Shown: piece after piece, positions 1-8,117 of the stretch
Position numbering within the stretch: the first letter of the stretch is position 1
How the letters are laid out: each line of letters opens with the position of its first letter
Source of the DNA: Endozoicomonas atrinae
Lineage (GTDB): Bacteria > Pseudomonadota > Gammaproteobacteria > Pseudomonadales > Endozoicomonadaceae
Assembly (NCBI RefSeq): GCF_001647025.1
Contig: NZ_LUKQ02000030.1
Location: 1 to 38,045 of the forward strand
Reading direction: 5' to 3'
Length of the DNA: 38,045 nucleotides
Translations under genes and position numbers: made by a program
The notes under the pieces: model-generated
What the model saw: only the letters and a program-made list of their open reading frames with translations
Told to the model about the DNA's origin: nothing
Database searches by the model: none

Positions 1-126
1 ACTATGAAGATATTATCAATAAATGCTGTGAGGCATGGAATGAATTACTTTCTGAAGTTGGCCGATTGAAAAGTCTATGCTCCCGTTCATGGGCTGTTAT
101 TTCATAATTTAAAAATGGAATTGGTA
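1..126 (+). mobile_element. 3' end of an IS630-family insertion sequence (partial)
   Basis: Reading from base 3, an open frame runs to a TAA at 105-107 and encodes the last 34 residues of a transposase. It contains CCEAWNELL, then GRLKSLCSRSWAVIS, which is the typical C-terminal tail of IS630 (Tc1/mariner-like DDE) transposases. The rest of the element lies outside the window. About 20 bases after the stop comes GGAATTGGTATA, which resembles the end of the second IS630 copy at the right edge of the window. The element therefore probably ends near 124-128, at a TA dinucleotide as expected for this family. The exact boundary is an inference. Confidence 0.8.
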
Positions 127-127
127 T

Positions 128-826
128 AACGTGGACCTGAAAACCGCAGAAGCCCGTGGCATCGAAGTGAAAAACGTGGTGGGTTATGCCGGCAGCAGTG
201 TGGCCCAGCTGGTGTTCAATGTTCTGCTGGAACTTACTACCCATGCCAGCCAATACAACCAGCGGGTTAGCACCGGTCAATGGAGTACAAGCCGTTCTTT
301 CTGCCTGTTTGATTTCCCGATGATGGAGCTGACGGGAAAAACCATGGGACTGGTTGGCTATGGCAATCTGGCAAAATCCGTAGAACACCTTGCCAGAGCC
401 TTTGGTATGCATGTTCTGATCGCAGAACAGAAGAATGCCACCCATATCCGTCCGGGAAGAACGCCTTTTGACCAGGTCATCAAAGAATCCGATGCGATCA
501 GCATTCACTGCCCGCTGACGGAAGCAACCCGGGACCTGTTTTCCATGACAGAGCTCCAGCAGATGAAACCCTCTGCCATTCTGATCAATACTGCCAGGGG
601 TGGTATCGTTAATGAAGGAGACCTCATCACGGCCCTTAATAATGGGGAAATTGCCGGGGCTGCAGTGGATGTCATCACCACAGAACCCCCACCGAAGGAT
701 TATCCTCTGATCATTAATAAACCGGACAATCTGATCATCACACCACACATTGCCTGGGCAACACTGGAAGCAAGGACTCGCCTGCTACATCAACTGGTCA
801 GTAACATTACCGACACTCTGCTCTGA
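128..826 (+). pseudogene. D-2-hydroxyacid dehydrogenase, 5'-truncated by IS630
   Basis: The 231 residues match the C-terminal three quarters of D-isomer 2-hydroxyacid dehydrogenases of the glycerate/hydroxypyruvate type, which reduce 2-keto acids with NAD(P)H. Visible parts are the SVAQ helix before the NAD domain, the nucleotide loop GLVGYGNLAKS, the substrate-binding arginine in NTARGGIVNE, and the catalytic histidine in TPHIAWATLEAR. Family members are about 310-320 residues long and have roughly 80 more residues before the point where this frame begins (N-V-D-L). The reading frame starts exactly where the IS630 end stops, so the promoter, start codon and first part of the substrate domain are gone. 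GTG at 131 could serve as a start, but the product would lack a folded N-terminal lobe. It is almost certainly a remnant. Confidence 0.85.
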
Positions 827-1172
827 ATAGCTTACCGGCATCCGCATAACTGCCTGCCAGCACAGGCGGTTATGTTATGAGCAGCTCGACTAACCATTAC
901 CCTCACCTGACAAAATAGCTATTGACTATATTCCGGGTATACCTTTAGATAGGCGCATGTTCCCGAAATGAGTTAATAACTAATGGACGTTCTGATTGGC
1001 CTGCTTACCCAAAGGCTTATAAAAACAATGTACAAAGATGACGCTTACTACCTGAATAATGATAACCGTCACCCGGATAAACAACGCGAACGACTGCTTA
1101 GAAAAAGACATCGCCGACAACAGACACTATTACCCGTGCAGTAACAGTCACTGACTGTTAATTGATTTGCAT
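827..1172. other. Intergenic region upstream of the riboswitch
   Basis: No convincing gene is seen here apart from one possible 53-codon frame (983-1144). A candidate sigma-70 promoter is TTGACT at 922-927, a 17-base spacer and a weak TTAGAT at 945-950. It could drive the riboswitch leader about 220 bases downstream, or the small frame. The stretch right after the dehydrogenase remnant carries no clear U-tailed terminator. Confidence 0.3.
983..1144 (+). CDS. Possible small ORF, 53 aa, unknown
   Basis: ATG at 983 opens a 53-codon frame ending in TAA at 1142-1144. The product is strongly basic in its second half (KQRERLLRKRHRRQQ) and resembles no family I know. There is no good Shine-Dalgarno sequence before the ATG. 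It sits between a possible promoter at 922-950 and the yybP-ykoY riboswitch, so it may simply be chance coding potential inside a long leader. Low confidence that it is translated. Confidence 0.2.
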   Translation: MDVLIGLLTQRLIKTMYKDDAYYLNNDNRHPDKQRERLLRKRHRRQQTLLPVQ

Positions 1173-1282
1173 CGTTGGGGAGTAGTCACCCACCCTAAGT
1201 GGAACCATTATCGTCAGTACGGAGCAATCCCGGTAATGGTGAGCCTCACACGCTTTGACGAGACCAGCACAATACCCAATGA
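1171..1282 (+). promoter_or_regulatory. yybP-ykoY (Mn2+-sensing) riboswitch upstream of terC
   Basis: The two conserved strands of the yybP-ykoY class are present: TTGGGGAGTAG at 1175-1185 and GACGAGACC at 1257-1265. A closing P1 helix can be drawn between CGTTGGG (1173-1179) and CCCAATG (1275-1281), seven pairs including one G-U. The element ends about 40 bases before the TerC-family start codon, the same arrangement as the alx leader (PRE element) in E. coli. By family knowledge this RNA binds Mn2+ and activates expression of Mn/metal exporters of the TerC and MntP types. The variable P2 helix between the conserved strands was not modelled in detail. Confidence 0.85.
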
Positions 1283-1323
1283 CCAGGGTGCTTCATTGCA
1301 CACGCTCTGGCAGGAGACATACC

Positions 1324-2320
1324 GTGCTGAACTCAACGTGGCCAATTATTGGCTTCAATATATTTGTGCTGGCCATGCTGGCTCTCGACCTTTATCTCCA
1401 CAGAGATAACAAAGAAGTTTCACTTCGCCATGCCCTTGGCTGGAGTGCCTTCTGGATTGGCTGTGCAATTATTTTTAATGCGATCATCTACTTCTTCTGG
1501 GAAGCCATTAATCCAGCCAGCCTGCTGACCAATCAGGAAGCCGCTCTGGCCTTTACTACCGGATACCTGATTGAAAAGTCCCTGAGTATCGACAACCTGT
1601 TTGTCTTTGCCATGATCTTCAGTGCCTTTGCAGTACCAAGGGCTTATCAGCATAAAGTACTGTTCTATGGCGTCGTAGGCGCTCTGATCATGCGCGGCAT
1701 TATGATTGTTGTGGGCAGCGCTCTGATTGCCAAATACCATTGGTTACTCTACGTGTTTGGGGTTCTGCTCATTCTGAGTGCCCTCAAAATGGCGTTCTTC
1801 AAGCCATCCCAGGATATTGGTGATAACCGTTTGATTCGATCTCTGTCCAGCCACCTGCCTATGACCGATGATTTCCGGGACGCCGCTTTCTGGGTACGTG
1901 AGAACGGTCGCCTGCTGGCAACTCCCCTGCTACTGGTAGTCATAGTAGTAGAGCTCAGTGACCTGATGTTTGCCATTGACTCTATAACCGGCCATCTTTG
2001 CCGTTACCACCGATCCCTTTCTGGTGTATACCGCTAACGTTATGGCCCTGCTGGGTTTAAGATCGCTGTTCTTTGTCCTGGAAAGCCTGATGGAGCGCTT
2101 TAAATATCTACACTTTGGACTGGCAGGCATGCTGGGTTTCGTGGGTATAAAAATGCTCCTGCTGGACACTGCCTGGGCCATACCCACACCTGTCTCCCTG
2201 ATGGTGATTGCTGCTGTGCTGACCACTTCCATCGTCTGCTCGCTGTATATCCCAAAGGTTCTTCCCGCTTTAGCCTTGCCAAATATGGTTAATCCGTTGG
2301 CACAAAAGCAAAGAAGCTAG
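1324..2320 (+). pseudogene. TerC/Alx-family membrane protein, frameshifted
   Basis: This is a TerC/Alx-family multi-pass inner-membrane protein, a family linked to Mn2+ export and pH/tellurite responses. The likely start is GTG at 1324, six bases after AGGAGA. The first frame carries the family signature GYLIEKSLSIDNLFVF, the ATPLLLVVIVVELSDLMFAIDSI stretch and about six TM segments, and then goes wrong at 1984-1988 (TCTATAACC). Removing one A there restores the family sequence: SI is followed by PAIFAVTTDPFLVYTANVMA, and that frame runs through two or three more TM segments to TAG at 2320. Joined, the protein is about 330 residues, the normal length. Without correction translation stops at 2037. 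It is either a real +1 lesion or an assembly error; the intact riboswitch upstream suggests it was functional until recently. Confidence 0.85.
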
Positions 2321-2806
2321 AGCCTGAGTTCTGCGCATCATGGAGCCCCTTGATGCGCCTTACAAGACTCCCATTCTGGCTCAGAAAAACTCATCAAATC
2401 GCAATAACTGGCGTTTTTATAAAAATAACATGCCTTCATGTCTTTAAAGCTCCTAAAACTCAAACAAGACAGCCAGCCATTGAACACTTCCTGTAGAAAA
2501 TAAAGTCAAATCTTTACAAGCCCACGCGTTAAAATATATTCAGAAACCTGATAGGGCTGGCAGATGCAATCCGTTACTAATCTGGTTTTGAAAGCGACAC
2601 TGAATACACTGTATTAAAAAAATGGATTAGACCAAGCGATATGTTTTTTCTGAAAATACATATCGTAAACACTGTCACCATAGAAAACTCAATGTACTTT
2701 AATACTGTAATCCATACAAAAAAAAGCTATTTTTTCTGCCAATCTAGCATTAGCTAAAAATTTCACATGGTTTATAATACTCAATTTAGTTGTATGGCAG
2801 TTTCTT
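2321..2806. other. AT-rich intergenic region with nested stem-loops
   Basis: No gene is seen in this stretch. Besides the hairpin right after terC, it holds CGATATGT (2637-2644) pairing with ACATATCG (2658-2665), enclosed by ATGGATTA (2622-2629) and TAATCCAT (2708-2715). Together they could form a two-level cruciform or RNA fold. The region just before the next gene is very AT-rich and probably contains its promoter, but no box stands out, and the following ATG at 2807 lacks a recognisable Shine-Dalgarno sequence. Confidence 0.4.
2333..2358. terminator. Possible terminator hairpin after terC
   Basis: GCGCATCA at 2333-2340 pairs perfectly with TGATGCGC at 2351-2358 around a 10-base loop, 13 bases after the terC stop. 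There is no U-run behind it, so intrinsic termination would be weak; it may instead protect the mRNA 3' end. Confidence 0.35.
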
Positions 2807-5713
2807 ATGAATATAGACAAAGGAGTCAGCACCCATTACAAGGCCGTGCAAGATAATCCACCTACTATCAGGGATCACAACGATTATTCAGATGAGATAG
2901 CTCATTCTAAAGGAAGAAGAGTCTACCATTCGAAACCAAGAAAGAATGTGGATACACCTTTTATTCCAAAGCAGGAAGCCCAACTCTCCGAAGCTCTATC
3001 TGCCCCCCAAAAAAAACCACGCAGGTTGCACAGGACATATACAGATGTTCAACCATTAACCAGCAAGCCTGCTCAAAATACACAGATAAGACATACGCCT
3101 TATGGTCGTATCGATGCACGGTTCAAAGAAGATATTGATTATCAGGTAGGTATACTCAAAGAAGAAGCTGAAACGTTTACTGTAGATTTTCAAACCATAG
3201 CTCCTCCCAAAGAACTCCCTATCAAAATAGTCAAAAAGTATGAACAACAAACTCAGCTGCTGGAAAAATATTCCCCTGAATTCAAATATGCCCGCTCAAA
3301 ATTCCGACCAGTACTTCAGTTAGCTATTACACCTTTTTTTAACTGGGTTGATTTGAAAAGCGCACGAATACAGACAAAAGGTTGCATAAATGCGCTCAAG
3401 GAATGCCTCAGCAATACACTCTTGAGAGAAGATGACACACCATCGACGAAGCCATTTATTTCCAGAGTCAGAGAAGTATACTGCGATCTGCTTTCTGCTG
3501 AAATTCGCTACATAGAATTCAGAACCGTTATTCCCAATAGAAATGGACTCGTTTTTTACATTAACAGTGTTAAAAGAGCTATTAGGTTTTGCGAGTCATA
3601 CTCCTATTGCACTCAGCGAGAGAGACAAGGATTTAGCTCAGATATTCAAAAACTTGAAAAGCTGCTCGAACAGAACCGGCCTGATAGATTAACATTACGA
3701 GGGGAATATACCTACCTTGATGGAAAGGATGCATTACAGCATAACGACCTGACCGCCTGTTCACGAATGATTTTTGATGATGACTATGAGCGTGAATTCG
3801 AGTTCTGTGAAGTCCGTAGGACCCTCGAAGATATACTGGACAATGAGTTTTCCAAAATACTTGTAAATCTAAACTCAATCAGAACCATACAGCAATTTGT
3901 TAGCCTGATTAAAACACTGGATGTTTTCTTCGATTATTTTCACGATGCATTGGAAAACCTGCCCGCGCTGAGAAGAGATATGAAAGTCATGATGACAGCC
4001 TCAGCAAGGCATATTCTCTGCGCCTGTCGAGACAGGGAGACCTGGCATCGCTATTTGGCTCGGGATACACAGGGGGTCATAGTCAGTCTCGGAAAAAGAG
4101 GCATGCTTGAAAAGGATTGCCTTGCACTCTGGAACGAAGCAAAGAAATCAAGAAAACAACCAGGACTGACGACATCTGGTGTCGCAGCAACGTACGAACA
4201 TTTTAATGAAATTTTTGATAAATATCTGAAACCACAGAACCCCAGTGACAGAAACCTTGATACCGCCGCCAGAGAGCTACTGCCAATTTTACAGAATGAA
4301 TCTCGATTAATACAGCGTAGTGCAAGTGGGAGTATCACCAAACGCCTTAAAACAGTAAAAACCATCATTTTTACTGAATATTTTCAGCCTGTCATCAAGG
4401 CATATCAGCGTAGCGAAAGAATACATGGAGCTCACAATTATGCAGCTATTGCAAAGGACATGGCAAAACACCGGAAAACCTGTGAAAAAAACAGCCCCTA
4501 TGAGTGTATTTTACGAGAAGACCAGCGATCATTATGGCAGCTAACTGCAAGCAGAACATGGGGGTATGAACTCGGATTCATTGAAAACAAACCAGACATT
4601 GCTTACGCAGACCTCCAGCTTATTGAAGCACTCTATCTCTGCATACCGGTTCCTTCGTGCTCTCATACAAGAACCCGACTGAAAGCAGCACTTAAGACGG
4701 TTTTCCATAAAGCAGAAGAAGACCCGGTATTTTCAGCAAACTACCAGCATTATCTATGCATGTTCAGCCAATGGTTTTCTGAGTCATTACTGAATCATCC
4801 GGAAATAAAAACAAAGCGAGAATTAACAATTGGAAATAAGGTAGACCATATAATCAAGCAATGGGAGCAAAAATACAGCACGTCAACCTCCAGAGAATCT
4901 GTGGAGCAAGAAGCAGCTGCAAACTTATCTGACACTGCTGACCTGAAAGATGATGAAATAGAACAGAGCATATCAGTTGAGGCAGAAAGTACTGACTTAA
5001 TTCTACAGAACAATCAACGCGACGAAATTAACAGGCCTACTCCACAGAATTTACCGGTTTCCGAAAACAAACCAGATAATTCAACAAAACAAGAAAATAT
5101 TATAACAGCAGCAGAAACTATAGAAGCGGGTACTAAGCTTTTATCTGGTTCCAGTGATGTGATACAAACAGCAGCATCAACTGAACAATATAGCTGCCGC
5201 CAAATACCTTCCTTCCAGATCGCTGTATCTCAACAACTACAAGTAGCACCTCAAATGCCCTCCCCGATAACTTATATAGTTATTAACCCCCAATATATCT
5301 CCGAGTGTTTTAACTTTGTACCACAGCAAATGCTTCAACCATCCTATATTGATCATATAAACAATGGGCTATGCCAGATTCAAGCGACCAGTATTGAATA
5401 CTTTCATTCAATTAACGGTGACTATTCAAAGGCTGGTTACCCCACTCAACATGTTACGTCTGCTATTGAACATGGAATACATATGCTTTCCATGGGCATG
5501 CAGTTCTATACTACATACACACAAGAACATATCTTTAAGGCTCTTAAACAAATGGTCTTAAAGCGTATGGGAGATTCTGCCCCGAAATTATTTGATGAGA
5601 TTAAGTCCACATTGATCCGTGAAGGCAATATTTTGTCGTATTGGGATATCCAGTCAATCCACATAAGCCTGAATGAGATGCGATGTTTCTTAGGGTTTAA
5701 AACTGAAACTTAG
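2807..5713 (+). CDS. Large orphan protein, 968 aa, candidate secreted effector
   Basis: I do not recognise this protein. It has no signal peptide and no membrane segment. The first ~110 residues are polar, basic and proline-containing (KKPRRLHRTY), as in many type III/IV secretion signals or disordered tails. Residues ~110-690 look like a largely helical domain rich in charged residues. Residues ~690-800 form a Glu/Ser/Thr/Asn-rich linker, and residues ~815-968 form a second compact domain. Base composition is clearly lower in GC than the gal or lol genes, suggesting horizontal gain or a lineage-specific family. It stands alone, between a ~490-base AT-rich region and a possible MITE. The start is chosen as the first ATG of the frame; no ribosome site supports it. 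The effector role is an inference from size, composition and lack of homology signals. Confidence 0.7.
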   Translation: MNIDKGVSTHYKAVQDNPPTIRDHNDYSDEIAHSKGRRVYHSKPRKNVDTPFIPKQEAQLSEALSAPQKKPRRLHRTYTDVQPLTSKPAQNTQIRHTPYGRIDARFKEDIDYQVGILKEEAETFTVDFQTIAPPKELPIKIVKKYEQQTQLLEKYSPEFKYARSKFRPVLQLAITPFFNWVDLKSARIQTKGCINALKECLSNTLLREDDTPSTKPFISRVREVYCDLLSAEIRYIEFRTVIPNRNGLVFYINSVKRAIRFCESYSYCTQRERQGFSSDIQKLEKLLEQNRPDRLTLRGEYTYLDGKDALQHNDLTACSRMIFDDDYEREFEFCEVRRTLEDILDNEFSKILVNLNSIRTIQQFVSLIKTLDVFFDYFHDALENLPALRRDMKVMMTASARHILCACRDRETWHRYLARDTQGVIVSLGKRGMLEKDCLALWNEAKKSRKQPGLTTSGVAATYEHFNEIFDKYLKPQNPSDRNLDTAARELLPILQNESRLIQRSASGSITKRLKTVKTIIFTEYFQPVIKAYQRSERIHGAHNYAAIAKDMAKHRKTCEKNSPYECILREDQRSLWQLTASRTWGYELGFIENKPDIAYADLQLIEALYLCIPVPSCSHTRTRLKAALKTVFHKAEEDPVFSANYQHYLCMFSQWFSESLLNHPEIKTKRELTIGNKVDHIIKQWEQKYSTSTSRESVEQEAAANLSDTADLKDDEIEQSISVEAESTDLILQNNQRDEINRPTPQNLPVSENKPDNSTKQENIITAAETIEAGTKLLSGSSDVIQTAASTEQYSCRQIPSFQIAVSQQLQVAPQMPSPITYIVINPQYISECFNFVPQQMLQPSYIDHINNGLCQIQATSIEYFHSINGDYSKAGYPTQHVTSAIEHGIHMLSMGMQFYTTYTQEHIFKALKQMVLKRMGDSAPKLFDEIKSTLIREGNILSYWDIQSIHISLNEMRCFLGFKTET

Positions 5714-6110
5714 TACCTATAAAAGGGACAAAGCAGCCCTAAGGAAGCTGCGAATAAGTCCCTTTTCCCAAAAACAGCATCAGTAATACCAAGGGTTTCC
5801 GAAGATGAGGGTGGACTTATTCGCACCTTTCCTAAGCACCTTGGTATGATCAGTATATTTTTTGGAACTATAGTAATAGTTAATCCACTGCCTTAATTCC
5901 GAAATAAGATCCATATTTTCGGAGAATTGTAAAAATCATTAGAATGGAAAAACAATTAAAGGACTACTCTACTATCTCTATAGACATAATGTTGCCATCT
6001 TGGCAACAAATATTGGCGACTACTAACCAAGAGTTATTAAGAAATCTAGAATTGAACCCATGTCCTGAAGCGGGTGTCTATCATTAGATGACCTCGTCAA
6101 GGAGAACCCC
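5714..6110. other. Intergenic region with possible MITE and a dyad
   Basis: The first half holds the nested inverted repeats listed separately at 5742-5847. The second half contains a perfect dyad, GTTGCCA (5991-5997) and TGGCAAC (6001-6007), around TCT. A 47-codon frame (5944-6087) runs across it without a ribosome site and is not called as a gene. The cupin gene's ribosome site, AAGGAG, lies at the right edge. Confidence 0.45.
5742..5847. repeat. Nested inverted repeats, possible MITE
   Basis: Two interleaved inverted repeats are present. TGCGAATAAGTCC (5749-5761) is repeated inverted at 5813-5825, with looser pairing extending outward (AGGAAG against CTTTCCT). ATACCAAGG (5786-5794) is repeated inverted at 5839-5847. 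The heptamer ATACCAA also occurs at the outer tips of both IS630 elements at the window edges. This raises the possibility of a short non-autonomous element moved by an IS630-type transposase. No coding capacity is seen. Confidence 0.5.
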
Positions 6111-6554
6111 ATGTTCAGATTTGCACTCCCCCTGATAATGGCCATTAGCACTACAACCCTCGTTGCCTGCCCTGATCATGAAAAAGAGTACGGTGGCAAA
6201 CTGCAAGTTAACACCATCAAAGCCCAAGTGGTCACCGATGATAGCAGCCCCATGCGCTACCCAAAAACCAAAAAGCCAATGGTAAAAACCTTGAGAATAT
6301 CAATTCCCTCTGGTGGTGAAACCGGCTGGCATTACCATCCTTACCCTGGCTACGGTTTTACCATCACAGGAACCATGGAAGTTACCCTGAAAGACGGCCA
6401 GAAAAACCACTATGAAACTGGTGAAGCCATCTATGAAGTGGTAAATACAGCCCACAATGGCCGCTGTATCAGCAAAACTCCCTGTGACCTGATTGTCACT
6501 TTTACCGGCGTGGAAAACGAGCCGGTTACCGTCATGCTGCCTGAGAAGAAATAA
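6111..6554 (+). CDS. Exported cupin-domain protein
   Basis: A small exported cupin of 147 aa. ATG at 6111 follows AAGGAG at a good distance. Residues 1-20 form a signal peptide that ends LVAC, which fits a lipobox (Cys20), so it may be a lipoprotein, although cleavage as a soluble periplasmic protein is also possible. The cupin core is visible as GWHYHPYPGYGFTITGTMEV, in which the two histidines of motif 1 would bind a metal. Motif 2 is less clear around the NTAHNGR segment. Two further cysteines (CISKTPC) could form a disulfide in the periplasm. The substrate is unknown. It lies 85 bases upstream of the RIO kinase gene on the same strand, but the two need not be functionally linked. Confidence 0.8.
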   Translation: MFRFALPLIMAISTTTLVACPDHEKEYGGKLQVNTIKAQVVTDDSSPMRYPKTKKPMVKTLRISIPSGGETGWHYHPYPGYGFTITGTMEVTLKDGQKNHYETGEAIYEVVNTAHNGRCISKTPCDLIVTFTGVENEPVTVMLPEKK

Positions 6555-6639
6555 AGTACAGGCCTGTCATGCGCTCTCCCCAACGTTTATTACCAAAAGC
6601 GCTATTCCCTCACGGGTTCAAATAAGGTAAAAGTTCCTT

Positions 6640-7500
6640 ATGAGAACCCCGAAACGAATCCAACCTCTGGTTGATGAAGGACTGGTGGATGAAGTACTCC
6701 GCCAGCTAATGAGTGGTAAAGAAGCCGATGTCTATGTGGTGCGCTGTGGAGATGAAATCCGCTGCGCCAAGGTATATAAGGAAGCGGCCAAGCGCAGCTT
6801 TAAAAAGGCAGTCCAGTATCAGGAAGGCCGCAAAGAGCGCAACAGCCGAAGGCAGCGCGCCATTGAGAAAGGCTCCAAATATGGCCGTAAGCAGCAGGAA
6901 GAGACCTGGCAGAGTGCCGAGGTTGATGCCCTGTTCCGTCTGGCAAGAGCTGGCGTAAGAGTCCCACAACCTTATATTTGCCTCGATGGCGTACTGTTGA
7001 TGGAGCTGGTCACTGATGACGAAGGCCAGGTTGCCCCGCGCCTTGGGGAAGTGACTATGTCTGCTGAACAGGCCCGTGAAGACCATGCCACCATGATGCA
7101 TTATGTGATGCTGATGCTCTGTGCTGGCCTGGTTCATGGTGACCTGTCGGAGTTCAATGTTCTGGTGGATGAGTACGGTCCGGTAATTATCGACCTGCCC
7201 CAGGCCGTGGATGCCTCGGCAAATAACCATGCCCGTTCCATGCTCGCCAGGGATATTAACAACATCACGGAATATTACGGACAGTTTGCTCCGGAACTTC
7301 TGAACAGCCAGTATGCCAAGGAGATGTGGGCACTCTATGAAGATGGAGAGCTGACACCGGAAACCGAACTGACCGGCCTGTTTGCAGAGGTGGAACAGGC
7401 AGCGGATGTTGATTCTGTGCTGGCAGAAATTAAAGCAGTTATGGCTGAAGAGCAGAAACGGCAGGAACGATTGAGAGAGTCTGATAACCCTGATGCCTGA
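6640..7500 (+). CDS. RIO1-family serine protein kinase
   Basis: A 286-aa cytoplasmic atypical kinase of the RIO family, very close in pattern to the proteobacterial PA4780-type proteins. Visible motifs are the ATP-binding MSGKEADVYVV, the lysine in CAKVYKEA, the flexible basic segment YQEGRKERNSRRQRA typical of RIO1, the catalytic loop LVHGDLSEFNVLV, and the metal-binding IIDLPQAVD. The C-terminal ~50 residues are acidic and helical. In archaea and eukaryotes RIO1 acts in small-subunit ribosome maturation; in bacteria the target is not settled. The ATG at 6640 matches the conserved family start (M-x-T-P-K-R-I), although its ribosome site (AAGG) lies somewhat far upstream. The gene is followed directly by a strong terminator. 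Confidence 0.93.
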   Translation: MRTPKRIQPLVDEGLVDEVLRQLMSGKEADVYVVRCGDEIRCAKVYKEAAKRSFKKAVQYQEGRKERNSRRQRAIEKGSKYGRKQQEETWQSAEVDALFRLARAGVRVPQPYICLDGVLLMELVTDDEGQVAPRLGEVTMSAEQAREDHATMMHYVMLMLCAGLVHGDLSEFNVLVDEYGPVIIDLPQAVDASANNHARSMLARDINNITEYYGQFAPELLNSQYAKEMWALYEDGELTPETELTGLFAEVEQAADVDSVLAEIKAVMAEEQKRQERLRESDNPDA

Positions 7501-7519
7501 TAGGGAGTAAAATGGATTA

Positions 7520-7541
7520 AAAGCCCGGTGTCCCGGGCTTT
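7520..7541 (+). terminator. Rho-independent terminator after the RIO kinase gene
   Basis: AAAGCCCGG (7520-7528) pairs with CCGGGCTTT (7533-7541) around TGTC, followed by CTTAT. The stem is perfect and GC-rich, starting 19 bases after the stop codon. Confidence 0.9.
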
Positions 7542-8117
7542 CTTATCGTCGTCTGCTGATAAATTCTCGGAACTTATAAGGTCATTCTGCTAAACAAATT
7601 GGCGTTCTATTATCCACGCACTGATAAATGCTCTGGTATCATTTCCAAAATGACACAGCAAAAACCACTTTTTAGTTAAAGTTGAACTTAACTAAAATCA
7701 ATTTAATTTCTTAATTATATACGTATACACTTTTATTATATAAAATAGCGAAGAATAAAAAACAACGAAAGATAATTCAAATTCCCCCACCTACTTACTA
7801 AGAGTAAACATAAGATATTCCCAGTTCATTTTTTTCTAAAAAATAGTCAAGCATCAGAGATTCAAATGCTGGATATTTTACCATTTTTTAAAAGACAAAA
7901 GGGTTTATTCACCTCTGGACGACTGAGCAATTGACTGCAATACTCAGTCAATACACTAGGGTACAGGGTGTTAAGGCAGAATGCCGATTATTTCTTTCAA
8001 TGGAATCGGGATATCACTTTACAAACAACAAATAATATTGAGCAACATTAAATTCGGCCACTGTCGTATCAGAAATGGATTTTTAAATTTAATTCACTGA
8101 TGCACATGAGGGTTTCT
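7542..8117. other. Long AT-rich intergenic region
   Basis: About 570 bases without a supportable gene on either strand. A dyad is visible at 7673-7693: TAGTTAAAGTT, two bases, then ACTTAACTA. It could be an operator but no partner is known. The rest is A/T-rich and probably carries the promoter of the next orphan gene. Confidence 0.4.

Noticed and set aside
2-748. Long minus-strand frame opposite the dehydrogenase
   Set aside because: It mirrors the dehydrogenase and IS630 sequence, shows no family motif and has no ribosome site.
1984-1988. Programmed frameshift in terC
   Set aside because: There is no slippery heptamer, no Shine-Dalgarno-like stimulator and no strong downstream fold at TCTATAACC; TerC proteins are not known to be frameshifted.
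5944-6087. 47-codon frame before the cupin gene
   Set aside because: No ribosome site, no family resemblance, and overlap with a perfect dyad; mentioned only within the intergenic entry.
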